Source of the DNA: Picocystis sp. L7
Lineage: Eukaryota; Chlorophyta; Picocystophyceae; Picocystales; Picocystaceae
Direction of reading: 5' to 3'
Assembly (NCBI GenBank): GCA_020975725.1
Contig: QXJR01000005.1
Span: 1 to 64,000 of the forward strand
DNA: 64,000 bases
Shown: positions 54,233 through 64,000 of the stretch, piece by piece
Position numbering within the stretch: position 1 is the stretch's first letter
Layout: each line of letters opens with the position of its first letter
Notes under the pieces: model-generated
What the model was told of the DNA's origin: nothing
Databases searched by the model: none
The model's input: the letters and a program-made list of their open reading frames with translations, nothing else
Made by a program: the position numbers and the translations under genes

Positions 54233-56060
54233 CTTCCCATCCAGCAGATTTCTGCAACCAGCGAGAAACCATCCAGCAGATTTCTGCAACCATCCAGCAA
54301 CCATCCAGCAGATTTCTGCAACCAGCGAGAAACCATCCAGCAGATTTCTGCAACCTTCCAGCAACCAACCAGCAGATTTCTGCAACCATCCAGCAACCAT
54401 CCAGCAGATTTCTGCAACCAGCGAGAAACCATCCAGCAGATTTCTGCAACCTTCCAGCAACCAACCAGCAGATTTCTGCAACCATCCAGCAACCATCCAG
54501 CAGATTTCTGCAACCAGCGAGAAACCATCCAGCAGATTTCTGCAACCAGCGAGAAACCATCCAGCAGATTTCTGCAACTATCCAGCAACCATCCAGCAGA
54601 TTTCTGCAACCAGCGAGAAACCATCCAGCAGATTTCTGCAACCAGCGAGAAACCATCCAGCAGATTTCTGCAACCAGCGAGAAACCATCCAGCAGATTTC
54701 TGCAACCAGCGAGAAACCATCCAGCAGATTTCTGCAACCAGCGAGAAACCATCCAGCAGATTTCTGCAACCATCCAGCAACCATCCAGCAGATTTCTGCA
54801 ACCAGCGAGAAACCATCCAGCAGATTTCTGCAACCAGCGAGAAACCATCCAGCAGATTTCTGCAACCAGCGAGAAACCATCCAGCAGATTTCTGCAACCT
54901 TCCAGCAACCAACCAGCAGATTTCTGCAACCATCCAGCAACCATCCAGCAGATTTCTGCAACCAGCGAGAAACCATCCAGCAGATTTCTGCAACCTTCCA
55001 GCAACCAACCAGCAGATTTCTGCAACCATCCAGCAACCATCCAGCAGATTTCTGCAACCAGCGAGAAACCATCCAGCAGATTTCTGCAACCAGCGAGAAA
55101 CCATCCAGCAGATTTCTGCAACCAGCGAGAAACCATCCAGCAGATTTCTGCAACTATCCAGCAACCATCCAGCAGATTTCTGCAACCAGCGAGAAACCAT
55201 CCAGCAGATTTCTGCAACCAGCGAGAAACCATCCAGCAGATTTCTGCAACCAGCGAGAAACCATCCAGCAGATTTCTGCAACCAGCGAGAAACCATCCAG
55301 CAGATTTCTGCAACCTTCCAGCAACCAACCAGCAGATTTCTGCAACCATCCAGCAACCATCCAGCAGATTTCTGCAACCAGCGAGAAACCATCCAGCAGA
55401 TTTCTGCAACCAGCGAGAAACCATCCAGCAGATTTCTGCAACCAGCGAGAAACCATCCAGCAGATTTCTGCAACCTTCCAGCAACCAACCAGCAGATTTC
55501 TGCAACCATCCAGCAACCATCCAGCAGATTTCTGCAACCAGCGAGAAACCATCCAGCAGATTTCTGCAACCTTCCAGCAACCAACCAGCAGATTTCTGCA
55601 ACCATCCAGCAACCATCCAGCAGATTTCTGCAACCAGCGAGAAACCATCCAGCAGATTTCTGCAACCAGCGAGAAACCATCCAGCAGATTTCTGCAACCA
55701 GCGAGAAACCATCCAGCAGATTTCTGCAACTATCCAGCAACCATCCAGCAGATTTCTGCAACCAGCGAGAAACCATCCAGCAGATTTCTGCAACCAGCGA
55801 GAAACCATCCAGCAGATTTCTGCAACCAGCGAGAAACCATCCAGCAGATTTCTGCAACCAGCGAGAAACCATCCAGCAGATTTCTGCAACCTTCCAGCAA
55901 CCAACCAGCAGATTTCTGCAACCATCCAGCAACCATCCAGCAGATTTCTGCAACCAGCGAGAAACCATCCAGCAGATTTCTGCAACCTTCCAGCAACCAA
56001 CCAGCAGATTTCTGCAACCTTCCAGCAACCATCCAGCAGACTTTTGCAACCGTCCAGATA
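54233..56060. repeat. 32-bp minisatellite with 576-bp higher-order repeat
   Basis: About 57 units of 32 bp with common core CCAGCAGATTTCTGCAACC, of three main kinds (ending CAGCGAGAAA, CATCCAGCAA or CTTCCAGCAA). A rarer CAACTATCC variant recurs at 54577, 55153 and 55729, exactly 576 bp (18 units) apart, so blocks of 18 units were duplicated together. Each unit can form a small GCAGA/TCTGC hairpin. 32 is not a multiple of 3 and the unit has almost no stops, so several frames stay open by chance. Confidence 0.95.
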
Positions 56061-56087
56061 ATTTTTGCAAGGAGCGAGAGATGACTC

Positions 56088-57278
56088 TCATGGCTCTGAT
56101 GCAGATGACACATCTACATGCGCAGCAAACTTCGCCTTGTATTCACTCATAGATGGAGGCTGCATCTCGAAGAACCTATTCGCAACGCCTCCGTATGCAC
56201 AAGTGTGGAAGTTAGTCAACATTGCCGCTACCCAGTCCTCCATACCTGTTGCTCGCGAACCTGTAACCTTCCTCGTCTTGTCAGTAATGAAGGGCCATAT
56301 GTTCCCAAGCTTTCCAAACACCCACTCCACACTTTCACGGTATCGAGACATGTCCCGCGCCAGCATGCGTTCTGAGCGTGTGATCCTGTTTCCTTTTGGA
56401 GCGCGTAGGAGGACGTCACACTGTGGATAAGCTGAATCACCATACATGTACAGCGTGCTACCAAAACGATCGCGCATCCCCTGCAACCTCGGAATCAATC
56501 TAGAGTCATCCAACATCACCGAGTCGTTCGTTCGGCCACTTGCCGGTCCATGCCAATCACCAATCAAAAAATTAGGCAACACCACGCATTGGTATTTCGT
56601 TTTGTGCCCTCGCTTCCATCCGTTGTACATGCTTTCCTGGTCAATGATGGGACGACATATGTCAAACATCGTCCCATCAATGAACCCAAAACAATGAGGC
56701 AACGGACATCCCTGTTCCCGTAATGCATGCGCGAAAGCTGCCAACTCGTCCTCCCATAGCTCTAAACGCATTGATACTCTTGCGATCCTGTACACGTGAC
56801 GAAGGATCACGTTGTACATCTCGGACAGGGCAGGAGGTGAACGATCGAAGATCGTGGCCAAGTGTGTCAGGGTTTCCCGTCCCGCTAGTCTGCGCAACAA
56901 GAGAAGGAACGCTTCTTCTCCCTTGAAAACACGTCCACAAGTAGGACTCCGCAACCGCTCGGGGATCTCTAACAAGCGGATAAGCTCCCGAATGTGACCA
57001 CGATCAAAACGAAAGTTCCCACGCAACGTAGCGTCCTCGAAATCGTCCAGCCAACGCGCGTTGTTCGAAATAGCAACCCGAGGATTCCAGCGTTGCTTCA
57101 TCTGACGCAGCAAGCGTTGGCAACGCAGGACCACCATTGCAAAAGCAGACGAGAGTGCAATCGACAGCTCCGGATGGTTAGGGAACGCGACGAGCATTGC
57201 CTCCCGCATCCGCAAGCTCTTCTCCCGCATCTCCTCCGTCTGGATGATCTGGAGCACTCGACCATACCTTTGAGGCAT
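56088..57278 (-). CDS. PIF/Harbinger DDE transposase (H2), intact
   Basis: 396 residues, single exon, ATG at 57278. N-terminal helices (MREKSLRMREAMLVAFPNHP), then a helix-turn-helix-like part (GEEAFLLLLRRLAGRETLTH), then the RNase H-like core with all three catalytic residues: D201 (FIDGTMF), D252 (GRTNDSVM) and E318 (SVEWVFGKL). SMYNGWKRGHKTKYQC and NFLIGDWHGP are typical of this branch. Unlike H3 and H4 it has no intron. It matches the H1 pseudogene along its whole length and gives the reading frame for it. Confidence 0.92.
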   Translation of the reverse strand: MPQRYGRVLQIIQTEEMREKSLRMREAMLVAFPNHPELSIALSSAFAMVVLRCQRLLRQMKQRWNPRVAISNNARWLDDFEDATLRGNFRFDRGHIRELIRLLEIPERLRSPTCGRVFKGEEAFLLLLRRLAGRETLTHLATIFDRSPPALSEMYNVILRHVYRIARVSMRLELWEDELAAFAHALREQGCPLPHCFGFIDGTMFDICRPIIDQESMYNGWKRGHKTKYQCVVLPNFLIGDWHGPASGRTNDSVMLDDSRLIPRLQGMRDRFGSTLYMYGDSAYPQCDVLLRAPKGNRITRSERMLARDMSRYRESVEWVFGKLGNIWPFITDKTRKVTGSRATGMEDWVAAMLTNFHTCAYGGVANRFFEMQPPSMSEYKAKFAAHVDVSSASEP

Positions 57279-59062
57279 CGTGCTCGGCGTTGTTTGCTTC
57301 CCGCGTTCCTCGAGGCGAATGTATACCGCGGAGGATCCTCTAGGTTTCGGTCGAGGCTGACCGTCCGACGAAATCCTCTGCGCATCTGTTTTTTAGGATC
57401 CCATACTGGGCCAATCCGTAGGCTTTCTCATCCCCCAACTGTACGAGATGCGTAGAGGACGCAAGGTTTCATCCGCCGAAAACCCCACGATTTCGTCCGG
57501 TTTTGGCTCGACGGAGGATCCCTTCTTCACGGAATTTCGTCACCCCAGAATCACCCCTGGGAAATCCCTCTCCGATCCCTGGGTATAACCCCGGTCGTCT
57601 CCCCAATCGAAGGGGTGTTTCATCGGGTACGCGTTGGGAAGGAATTTCTGTTTCGAAAGGGCGTCCTGTCCTTGAAAAACGTGGAGGGATTCGGCGAGAA
57701 TTCCGGACCCAAGGGACCTTGGACTTGCAAAAGACAATGGCGAACACCAAACCCGATGGTAAGAACTTCGCGAGAAACAGGATGAGGCATGTATGAAACA
57801 TGCACCAAAGCATATTGGAGGTGCCTTGGGATAGGTAGTCATCCACGAAACACCATCCATACCATGAAATGAAGCATCATGCCACAAAGTCTTGGATGCA
57901 AGAACGGGCAAGAATGCTGAAATTGCCTTTAATTGCAACGAACTACCAAGGAAAGACTACAAACACCTTCACTCACTACTTGTGAGAGGTCACGGATCGA
58001 GGGAAAGAATTTTTTTTGGGGGGGGGATGAAGAAGGAAAGTCTAACTTCGGACAATCAATGCAATGACTTTTTTGTCGATGAGCCGAATGGTCATCATTG
58101 GAGGAGAGTTGGCAAGAGCCCTTACAGGTACGAATCGTAAAATTAAAGTGCCACTGCAAGCATCGCCAAAGGTGCTCAATCTAATTCTAGTACGCCTTCA
58201 TTTCGTTTGTGGAGAGCTTGTGGTTGCTAGTACATTATGTTTGTTGCGCTTGGGACGCCATGAAACCGCTTCACTCGGTCTGACTTCTACTTGTTGAAGT
58301 GAAAGGGGTTCGAATAGCAAAATCACAAAGATGGTCCTCGTGAGTGCAAATTGTAGGACATCGTGGTCTACTAGCACACCCTCTCTTCGAACTTCAATAT
58401 GGTGTTATTACTTACGGGAAAAGAACGGTGGGATGCATGAATTGTAGTCTTTTCTGGTGCATCCCGTATGCTTGAGGTGGCAAAAGTGTTGCTTTTTCTT
58501 CGCCCCGGTTGCTTTTTTTGGTTTTGAAGGGCACCCTAGCTAGCGGCAATGCCAAGGCAACGGGCAAAGTTGTGACAGGGGATCCCGCAGAAAGCCTTGT
58601 ATCATAGTGTTTGTCGGCTTTGAGGCTCCTCTACTTCATCGGCCATGAGGAAATGCTTCCGATGGACTAGCGCCACAAGGTACACGTTCGATTCCTCCAA
58701 CGCATATTCCACAATCGATTGGGATCAGCCATGTCGGTAGCATCGACTTGCCCCTTTCCGCATGACCCGTGCCTAGGTGTGTAAGTGCCTCCGATCCAAC
58801 GCGCCCCACCATATGTGGGAAGGCTAGGGATGGGTCCAAGTTCTTTCGCTTGAAGAATCGTCACCCTGTCGGGGTGACGAAAAGGACGGAATTTCTCATC
58901 CCGTGCCCACCCGAGTGGGTTTGAGTGGGGGAACCCCGGTTGGGAATTTCCCATCCCTCCTTTTCGTCACCCTTTCGGGGTGATTTTCGGGACACATCGG
59001 GTGAAACCGGGGTGACGAAAAGCCGAGAACCCCAAATCCGGGTTTAGGGATTTTTTTTGGTT
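57279..59062. other. Non-coding right arm of H2
   Basis: 1.8 kb with no gene recognised. 57535 has TTTCGTCACCCC and about 59012 has GGGGTGACGAAAA, an inverted pair that could bound a 1.5-kb non-autonomous element. A smaller inverted-repeat unit of the same sequence lies at 58857-58985. Confidence 0.45.
58857..58985. repeat. MITE-like inverted repeat
   Basis: About 129 bp with ends CGTCACCCTGTCGGGGTGA and TCACCCTTTCGGGGTGA, and inner GACGAAAAGGA paired with TCCTTTTCGTC. The whole unit could fold into a hairpin. No coding content. Confidence 0.6.
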
Positions 59063-59125
59063 AAAAACCCTCCGAAGTTGTTCGTCGGGGCAAATCCGAA
59101 GTCCTCTACTAGGAGAACCCAACTC

Positions 59126-59308
59126 ATTCCCCTCGGGAAACAAAACCGGGCCCGATTTGTTTCCCACCGGGTTTCCGGGAAACAAACCCAAACCGCCGGG
59201 AAACAAACCCGGGTGGGATTCCAGACGGACCTCGATTTTTCATTTTTTTCCGAAAAACGAATACCTCTATTCTAACACTTTCAACCGGTTCCTCCTCCTC
59301 CAACGTCC
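59126..59308 (+). promoter_or_regulatory. CtpA upstream region with CCGGGAAACAAACCC repeats
   Basis: The only sequence between H2 and the CtpA start codon. GGGAAACAAA occurs three times and its complement TTTGTTTCCC once, within about 80 bases (59135-59215), followed by a pyrimidine-rich stretch before the ATG. This may be promoter or a short repeat cluster; function is a guess. Confidence 0.4.
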
Positions 59309-61129
59309 ATGTCGTTCTCGATCAGGTCGCAACCTCCCACCTCCACCATCCTCACACGTGTCCATGGATCGAATGAACAACGCAGAAGGAACGGATCACG
59401 TGCACGCGTGGAAATGCGTGGATGCTCTCCCGTCCAACGCACGTGCGTTGTTCGCGGAAGGAAACTGCGACGGAACGGTGGGATGGGACCCGATCGTACG
59501 TCCCAAGGTTGCACGGTACCATGCGCGGACGAAGCCAACACAGACAAAAAGGATGGTCGTGGGACGTGGAAGGTGGCCTTGGTGGTGGCCTTGACGGTGC
59601 ACGGGATGCTGTGGTGCGGCTCGTTCAGCGCCATGGCCGAAACGACGGACAACGCATCGCCGTCCAACGCCGTCGTGGCCAAGTGGGACTGGCGGATGCC
59701 GTTGAAAGAAGCAGCCGAAGACGTCGAACAAGACGCGGAAACCATCGTCACCGGCGTGAAAGCTTGGTGGCAAGGACAAGGACACGTCAAACGAAGCCCT
59801 TGGTTCGGTTCGAAACCATCGCTAGAAGTAGGACCCGAAAGTTCTACGTGGAAAGAGCAGGAAAATGCCGAGAACCGCGCCCTCTTGCAAGACGTGTGGG
59901 ACGTGGTGGACCGAAAGTACTACGTGGTGGGAGATGCCGGCAGCCTGGACCACGAACAATGGAAACGTGCGTTGGAACGCGCGCTGCAACAAGCGGACCT
60001 CAACGACCGTGCATCCACCTTCCGGGCGGCCCAGGCGATGCTGAACACCGTTTCTGCCGGAGATCGATACACGAGGTTCCTAACTCCAGCAGAATTCGAC
60101 CGATTGCGACGGTACGATGCATCGGGGATCGGAATCAACCTTTGCGACAATGTGGAGTACTTGCGTCGAGCAGCTCGTGGGGATGCACCCGCGGTGGACC
60201 AGGGACCACCTCAGCCGGCAGTACAGGACGGAGAGGCGAACGGAGACCTACCAACCGGTCCTCGTGTGCTGGGACTTGTGCCTGGATCACCCGCAGAAAA
60301 GGCAGGCCTGCGCCAAGGAGACCAGATCCTGGCCATCGATGCTGTTCCTCTGGAAGAGGGCGTGACGCCTTGGGAGACCACGGAGAAGATAAGTGGAAGT
60401 GGTGACACCAGTAGAACCACATCCGTCACAATAAAGAGAGGCCAGGACGGTTCCGTGGATACCCTCAAAATTCAGCTCCCAGGAAAAACATCATCGCAGC
60501 CTAGACCAACCACAACATCGTACCTGTTGGACGCCACGGCATGGGGTAAGAAGGTAGGCGTCCTCAAGATGACGGAGATGGGAGCAAACACCCCGAAGGA
60601 AGTGCGGGAACGTGTGCAGCAACTGTTAGAAGAAGGCGTAGACGGGCTCCTGTTGGACCTTCGTGGCAATAGGGGAGGACTGGTACCTTCTGCTGTTGAG
60701 GTGGCAAGGCTATTCCTCCACAATGACCAGAAAGTAGTGATCGCAGCTGGCGGTATTGCGGATCCACTTGCAGCTCAGGAAGGTGTGCAGGGAAACGATC
60801 TGGTACCCTACAACCTCCCCGTAGCTGTGCAAGTGGATGGGCGCACCGCCAGCGCTGCAGAAATACTAGTGGGTGCACTCCGCGATAATTGCAGGGCAGT
60901 TGTCGTAGGAGCTCACAGGACCTTTGGAAAGGGCATTGTGCAGTCCGTCTATGCGCTGCCTCAAGGTGCTGGCCTTGTTCTCACGGTAGGTGCATATCAA
61001 ACTCCGGCTTTGCGCTCCATTCATTTGGTTGGTATGCCACCAGACTTTAGGGACCTTCCAACGGTGGATGCTGCGCAAGAGATACTGGGAAAATGTAGCC
61101 GTGGAGAGGGAATTCTGCATAATGGATAG
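59309..61129 (+). CDS. ctpA: Plastid C-terminal processing protease (CtpA type, S41A)
   Basis: 606 residues, single exon. Residues 1-85 are basic and Ser/Arg-rich (plastid transit part). Then W87-F106 is a hydrophobic lumen signal ending in SAMA-E (cleavage after A110): a bipartite leader to the thylakoid lumen. A tail-specific protease N-domain is at about 180-290 (TVSAGDRYTRFLTPAEF), a PDZ domain at about 318-395 (VLGLVPGSPAEKAGLRQGDQ) and the S41 catalytic domain at about 405-590, with LLLDLRGNRGGL (448-459), nucleophile Ser515 in VDGRTASAAEIL and base Lys541 in RTFGKGIVQS. In plants and algae CtpA trims the C terminus of photosystem II protein D1, allowing assembly of the manganese cluster. 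All key residues are present. The terminal TAG sits at the normal family end. Confidence 0.95.
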   Translation: MSFSIRSQPPTSTILTRVHGSNEQRRRNGSRARVEMRGCSPVQRTCVVRGRKLRRNGGMGPDRTSQGCTVPCADEANTDKKDGRGTWKVALVVALTVHGMLWCGSFSAMAETTDNASPSNAVVAKWDWRMPLKEAAEDVEQDAETIVTGVKAWWQGQGHVKRSPWFGSKPSLEVGPESSTWKEQENAENRALLQDVWDVVDRKYYVVGDAGSLDHEQWKRALERALQQADLNDRASTFRAAQAMLNTVSAGDRYTRFLTPAEFDRLRRYDASGIGINLCDNVEYLRRAARGDAPAVDQGPPQPAVQDGEANGDLPTGPRVLGLVPGSPAEKAGLRQGDQILAIDAVPLEEGVTPWETTEKISGSGDTSRTTSVTIKRGQDGSVDTLKIQLPGKTSSQPRPTTTSYLLDATAWGKKVGVLKMTEMGANTPKEVRERVQQLLEEGVDGLLLDLRGNRGGLVPSAVEVARLFLHNDQKVVIAAGGIADPLAAQEGVQGNDLVPYNLPVAVQVDGRTASAAEILVGALRDNCRAVVVGAHRTFGKGIVQSVYALPQGAGLVLTVGAYQTPALRSIHLVGMPPDFRDLPTVDAAQEILGKCSRGEGILHNG

Positions 61130-62383
61130 AATCCTCTTGACAGGTTAGTTATGAAGGAACCACGTGTATGTATCCTGCTTGATCTTTTAGATGGAGCGCT
61201 TGGTGTACTCGACTCACGACACGAAGGTACTGCTTTTCACGTTTCTCCGTTGTACAACCCATCGCTTTCCCTTCTTCTTTTGGGAAGACAATTCTTAACA
61301 CTGTGTTGGTGCCTGAGTGAAAAGACGGTATACGCCAGGATAGCGCTTGGCCAGAATAAAAATCCATCCCGGCGCTGGTGCCTTCCTATGTGACCTAGGT
61401 GCAAACAAGACTGAAATAAATGCCTACTTGGATGGTGTTCTAAACGTTCTCGCCCAGGATCAGATATACTAGCATCTCATCAAGTGTGTGGGACATGTAA
61501 AATTTACGTGCAAGCTTTAGTGGTCAGGCGATCGGTGAAGAACCCCATTCTGCTTCTGTGTTGGTGCATTCTGCACAGAACTTTAGCCTTACAGAGGTCC
61601 TAATGCAATCTTGGTTTGCTCTTTTGCTGGAAGCTTTCAAGGGGTCCGTTGAGACCAATGCCCACCATCGCCCGGAATGAGTACAGTCCAAAGACTGCCG
61701 TTTTGTGTGGAACCAGCGATTGCTGGGAGAAAGCCTCGAAATTTGCTCAGCTTTTGTAGGCAGATCACATTTTTTCTTCCGACCCTTGCTTACTGATGCT
61801 CTATGTGGATGAACGGTACACACGCGCTGGTGCCTTTGACCTACTGGGTTTTATGGGGGTATTATGTCGCATACAACGTGGTAGACCCTTGACGACTCGT
61901 GTGGTTGGGCGAACTGTTTCGTCTTTGGATGGCTGTATCGAAAGATGGAATACACGGCGTTGCAGCACGCGGCTATTCATGGTAGGAGTGTTCGTATACC
62001 TTGGGTTTGGACTTGGTGGCGCCGGATGGGTTTCCCCTTCGATTTTCGTCCGCACAACTCTATTGAATTGGAGTCAAATGACCTAGGCACGCACAGGAGG
62101 GGGACACAGTTGGCACGAACCTCCCTCGACAATGAACGAATCACCCTGGAGGACGCACGAAACCAGGCAGAGGCCAAACCAGTGGCGGTTCCTGGTCTCC
62201 GCCTGTGAGACGCCCATGAGCGAGGCTTGCCCGAACGTGGATCACAGACAACGGGTGCGTTCCTCGTTCTCTTGCATGAGGAAGGCGCTTTCAGCGCGAC
62301 CGTGGAAGTTGAATCGAGGGTCCGTTGTCTCGTTCGTTTCGGACCACCACCTTCGCTTCCTTTCGGTCGTCTTCTTCTTTCCT
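61130..62383. other. Intergenic region between convergent CtpA and glutaredoxin genes
   Basis: About 1.25 kb holding the 3' UTRs of both genes. The CtpA frame happens to remain open for about 80 codons past its TAG; this has no domain and is taken as chance. Nothing else seen. Confidence 0.5.
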
Positions 62384-62839
62384 TCACGTTCGTTGCAGTT
62401 TTTGGTCCAGGTCCCCAGTTTCGTGCATGTTGATGAGGATGTCTGCGCCACCCACGAACTCACCATCGATGAACACTTGAGGTATGGTGGGCCATTCGGT
62501 GTATCTCTTGATCCCTTCGCGCAAGTCCGGATCTTCGAGCACGTTCCTGGCGCCGAATTCCGCGCCGTGGGCACGCAGCACTTGTACGACGACGTTGCTG
62601 AACCCGCACATGGGCGCATCCGGCGTGCCTTTCATGTACACCATGATCCGATGGTCCTGGACGTCCTTCTGTATGGATTCCGACACGTCTTGGTTCGTGT
62701 TTTTGTACTGGGTCTGGAAATCTTCGTGGGAGTCGTCACCCCCTTGTGCGGCCATTCCGCGTCCCATCCGTTCCAGTTCCATCCTCCACGTCCGCTGGAC
62801 GGTTCGTCTCGCACATCCTTGCAGTGCGTTTCGGAGCAT
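62384..62839 (-). CDS. Monothiol glutaredoxin, mitochondrial type (CGFS)
   Basis: 151 residues from the ATG at 62839. Residues 1-30 are Arg-rich and lack acids at the start, fitting a mitochondrial presequence. The glutaredoxin fold follows at about 50-150: K70 in YMKGTPDAPMCGFSNVV with the CGFS active site (78-81), WPTIPQVFIDGEFVGGADI (116-134) with the cis-Pro TIP and the GG glutathione-binding pair. CGFS glutaredoxins (yeast Grx5, plant GRXS15) bind a [2Fe-2S] cluster with glutathione and hand it on in mitochondrial iron-sulfur assembly. GRXS14-like plastid targeting cannot be excluded from the leader alone. Confidence 0.93.
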   Translation of the reverse strand: MLRNALQGCARRTVQRTWRMELERMGRGMAAQGGDDSHEDFQTQYKNTNQDVSESIQKDVQDHRIMVYMKGTPDAPMCGFSNVVVQVLRAHGAEFGARNVLEDPDLREGIKRYTEWPTIPQVFIDGEFVGGADILINMHETGDLDQKLQRT

Positions 62840-64000
62840 GGCGTTGGATTGGACGCCTTGGCGTGGATGCAACAGCGCAACACCCACCTGACGATGGAAC
62901 GTCGACGAATGGGTCCGATGGGAAGGGAAGACCGTACATCCATTCGATTCCCCATGGGTTGACCCAGGAGAAAGGGGGACGGTGACCCCAGGTGTTCGAT
63001 GGATCCATCGGGTTCACCAGGAACATCGAACCAGGAGACCCGCGTCCATGGACAAGATGGAGCGTTCGGATCCGTTCCTGGGGGACCTCGTTCGTACCAT
63101 CCACGTGGAGGAAGGGCAAGAGAGACGGGTCGAACGAGACGGCAAAACCTAGAGGACAAGAGGAAGGTAGACCACGGACGGATCTTACTCACCCTCGAAA
63201 TGTCCGTCGCACACCCATCCATCCCCGTGCCCATGGGATTTACCGAATCAGGGTTCATGCATCCGTCCTTTGTCCATGTCCATCCTCGGATGGGAGGGGT
63301 TGCACGCTACCTGCTCAAGCGAAAGCAACGCAAGGTTTTAGCCACTCCTTTCCAATGGCGGAAAGTGGATGAACAATCCACACGGAGGAAAGCGTGGCAT
63401 GATGACGAAGATGAAACTCAGATTTATCACCACAAGCATGTTGATGGGACGGTCGAGGGAACGTTCGGTCATGCACAAGGCGGCCCTTCTCGCACCGGCG
63501 ACGATGTTCTTAGAAGCCTTGCGTGTGGGAAAACCATAGCTTTAGGGAAAGCACGGACCGTGGTTCAAGATGGTCCAAGAACCCCACGGCATGTCTTGCC
63601 GAGGCGCCGCCTTCCATTCGCATCGAGGCACTTTGGCAAGAGTGCGGTCGCCTCGTCCATGGGTGTTCTTCCGTCCAGATGCAATTTGGAACCATTTCGC
63701 TTGATAGGCCATGTCATTACGGGCTTCTCGTCGGATTCGCGCGGAATTCGACTCTTGGTCATTAGTTGCGACATGGAAGGTTGGGGGCGCCGATCGATAT
63801 GGCATTGCACGTCCCATCACGTTACTCGTTTTCCGAGTTCCCACGTTCGTCGTACGTTAAAGAAAGCACGTGTTGTATGGGGGATACGTCCTGGACCATG
63901 TAGGCATCCACGAACCACCTTCGAAAGGGCCAGGCTCCATCCCCGCAAGGAATGCTATCTGTAGGCTTTCGTTGATGTAGCGTAGGCGATTGACATTTGT
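62840..64000. other. Upstream region of the glutaredoxin gene, no firm gene
   Basis: A plus-strand open frame of 321 codons (62999-63964) is longer than expected by chance in neutral sequence, but has no recognised domain, skewed His/Arg/Ser composition and no homology cue, so it is not called as a gene. The rest is presumed promoter and intergenic sequence. Confidence 0.35.

Larger units (their letters stand above)
52711..59125. mobile_element. PIF/Harbinger transposon H2 in long inverted repeats
   Basis: A perfect 46-bp inverted repeat (52726-52771 and 59063-59108; begins TAGAGGACTTCGGATTTGCC) continues outward imperfectly to GAGTTGGGT at both edges. Inside are an intact Myb-like gene, a 1.8-kb minisatellite and an intact DDE transposase, in H1-like order. 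Target duplication not resolved. The region 57.5-59.0 kb may be a second, non-autonomous insertion. The right end is 183 bases from the CtpA start codon. Confidence 0.7.

Noticed and set aside
54233-56060. CRISPR-like array
   Set aside because: Units are contiguous with no unique spacers, and the sequence is a eukaryotic chromosome.
54025-56113. Giant repeat proteins (600-680 residues) open in several frames on both strands
   Set aside because: The 32-bp unit is stop-poor and not a multiple of 3, so every frame cycles through the same unit. The open frames are an effect of the minisatellite.
61151-61393. C-terminal extension of CtpA by read-through
   Set aside because: In frame after the TAG but low in conservation cues; CtpA proteins end where the TAG lies.
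62999-63964. 321-codon plus-strand gene
   Set aside because: No domain, odd composition and overlap with several alternative frames; kept only as an unassigned region.

Overview
The window starts at a chromosome end. Bases 1-43 are six tandem CCCTAAA units, the TTTAGGG-type telomere of plants, green algae and some other protists. The organism is a photosynthetic eukaryote, because a CtpA-type protease with a bipartite plastid/thylakoid-lumen leader lies at 59.3-61.1 kb. It has short GT-AG introns, seen in two transposase genes, but the host genes here look intronless. An LTR retrotransposon carrying a DNA methyltransferase is a feature previously described from charophyte algae (Klebsormidium) and dinoflagellates. 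A streptophyte alga is therefore my best guess, but the sequence does not prove it.

Layout. 0-4.3 kb: telomere directly on a Ty3/gypsy relic, then a copia relic. 4.55-7.26 kb: a three-module glycosyltransferase (GT64 + GT8 + decayed GT8-like). 7.3-11.2 kb: non-coding and LTR-like debris. 11.24-16.14 kb: a young copia element with identical-looking LTRs and a GTGAC target duplication, nested in an older gypsy-type LTR. 16.3-18.4 kb: decayed PIF/Harbinger (H5). 20.2-26.2 kb: a secreted, probably GPI-anchored protein with 14 nearly identical 134-residue cysteine repeats. 26.5-37.5 kb: Harbinger H1, whose Myb-like gene is split by a young gypsy element (27.0-34.8 kb) carrying a full set of C5-cytosine methyltransferase motifs between RNase H and integrase. 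37.7-48.7 kb: a composite in which a hAT element (8-bp target duplication CACACACC) has a separate Harbinger inserted exactly at each of its two ends (H3 left with CAG duplication, H4 right with CTG duplication). 49.7-51.7 kb: a Crypton-like tyrosine recombinase gene with a GCR1_C-like C terminus and an array of palindromes upstream. 52.7-59.1 kb: Harbinger H2, which looks coding-intact, with a 32-bp minisatellite arranged in a 576-bp higher-order repeat, bounded by perfect 46-bp inverted repeats. 59.3-64 kb: host genes again (CtpA, mitochondrial-type monothiol glutaredoxin).

How it fits together. Four or five genes are likely host genes; the rest is a subtelomeric transposon nursery. The Harbingers share one plan: a Myb/SANT-like DNA-binding gene and a DDE transposase gene pointing tail to tail. 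H2 and H4 keep all visible catalytic residues, H3 has lost two of three, H1 has stops plus a gypsy insertion, and H5 is a ruin. The methyltransferase-bearing gypsy is the most striking element, since it may mark DNA or chromatin itself.
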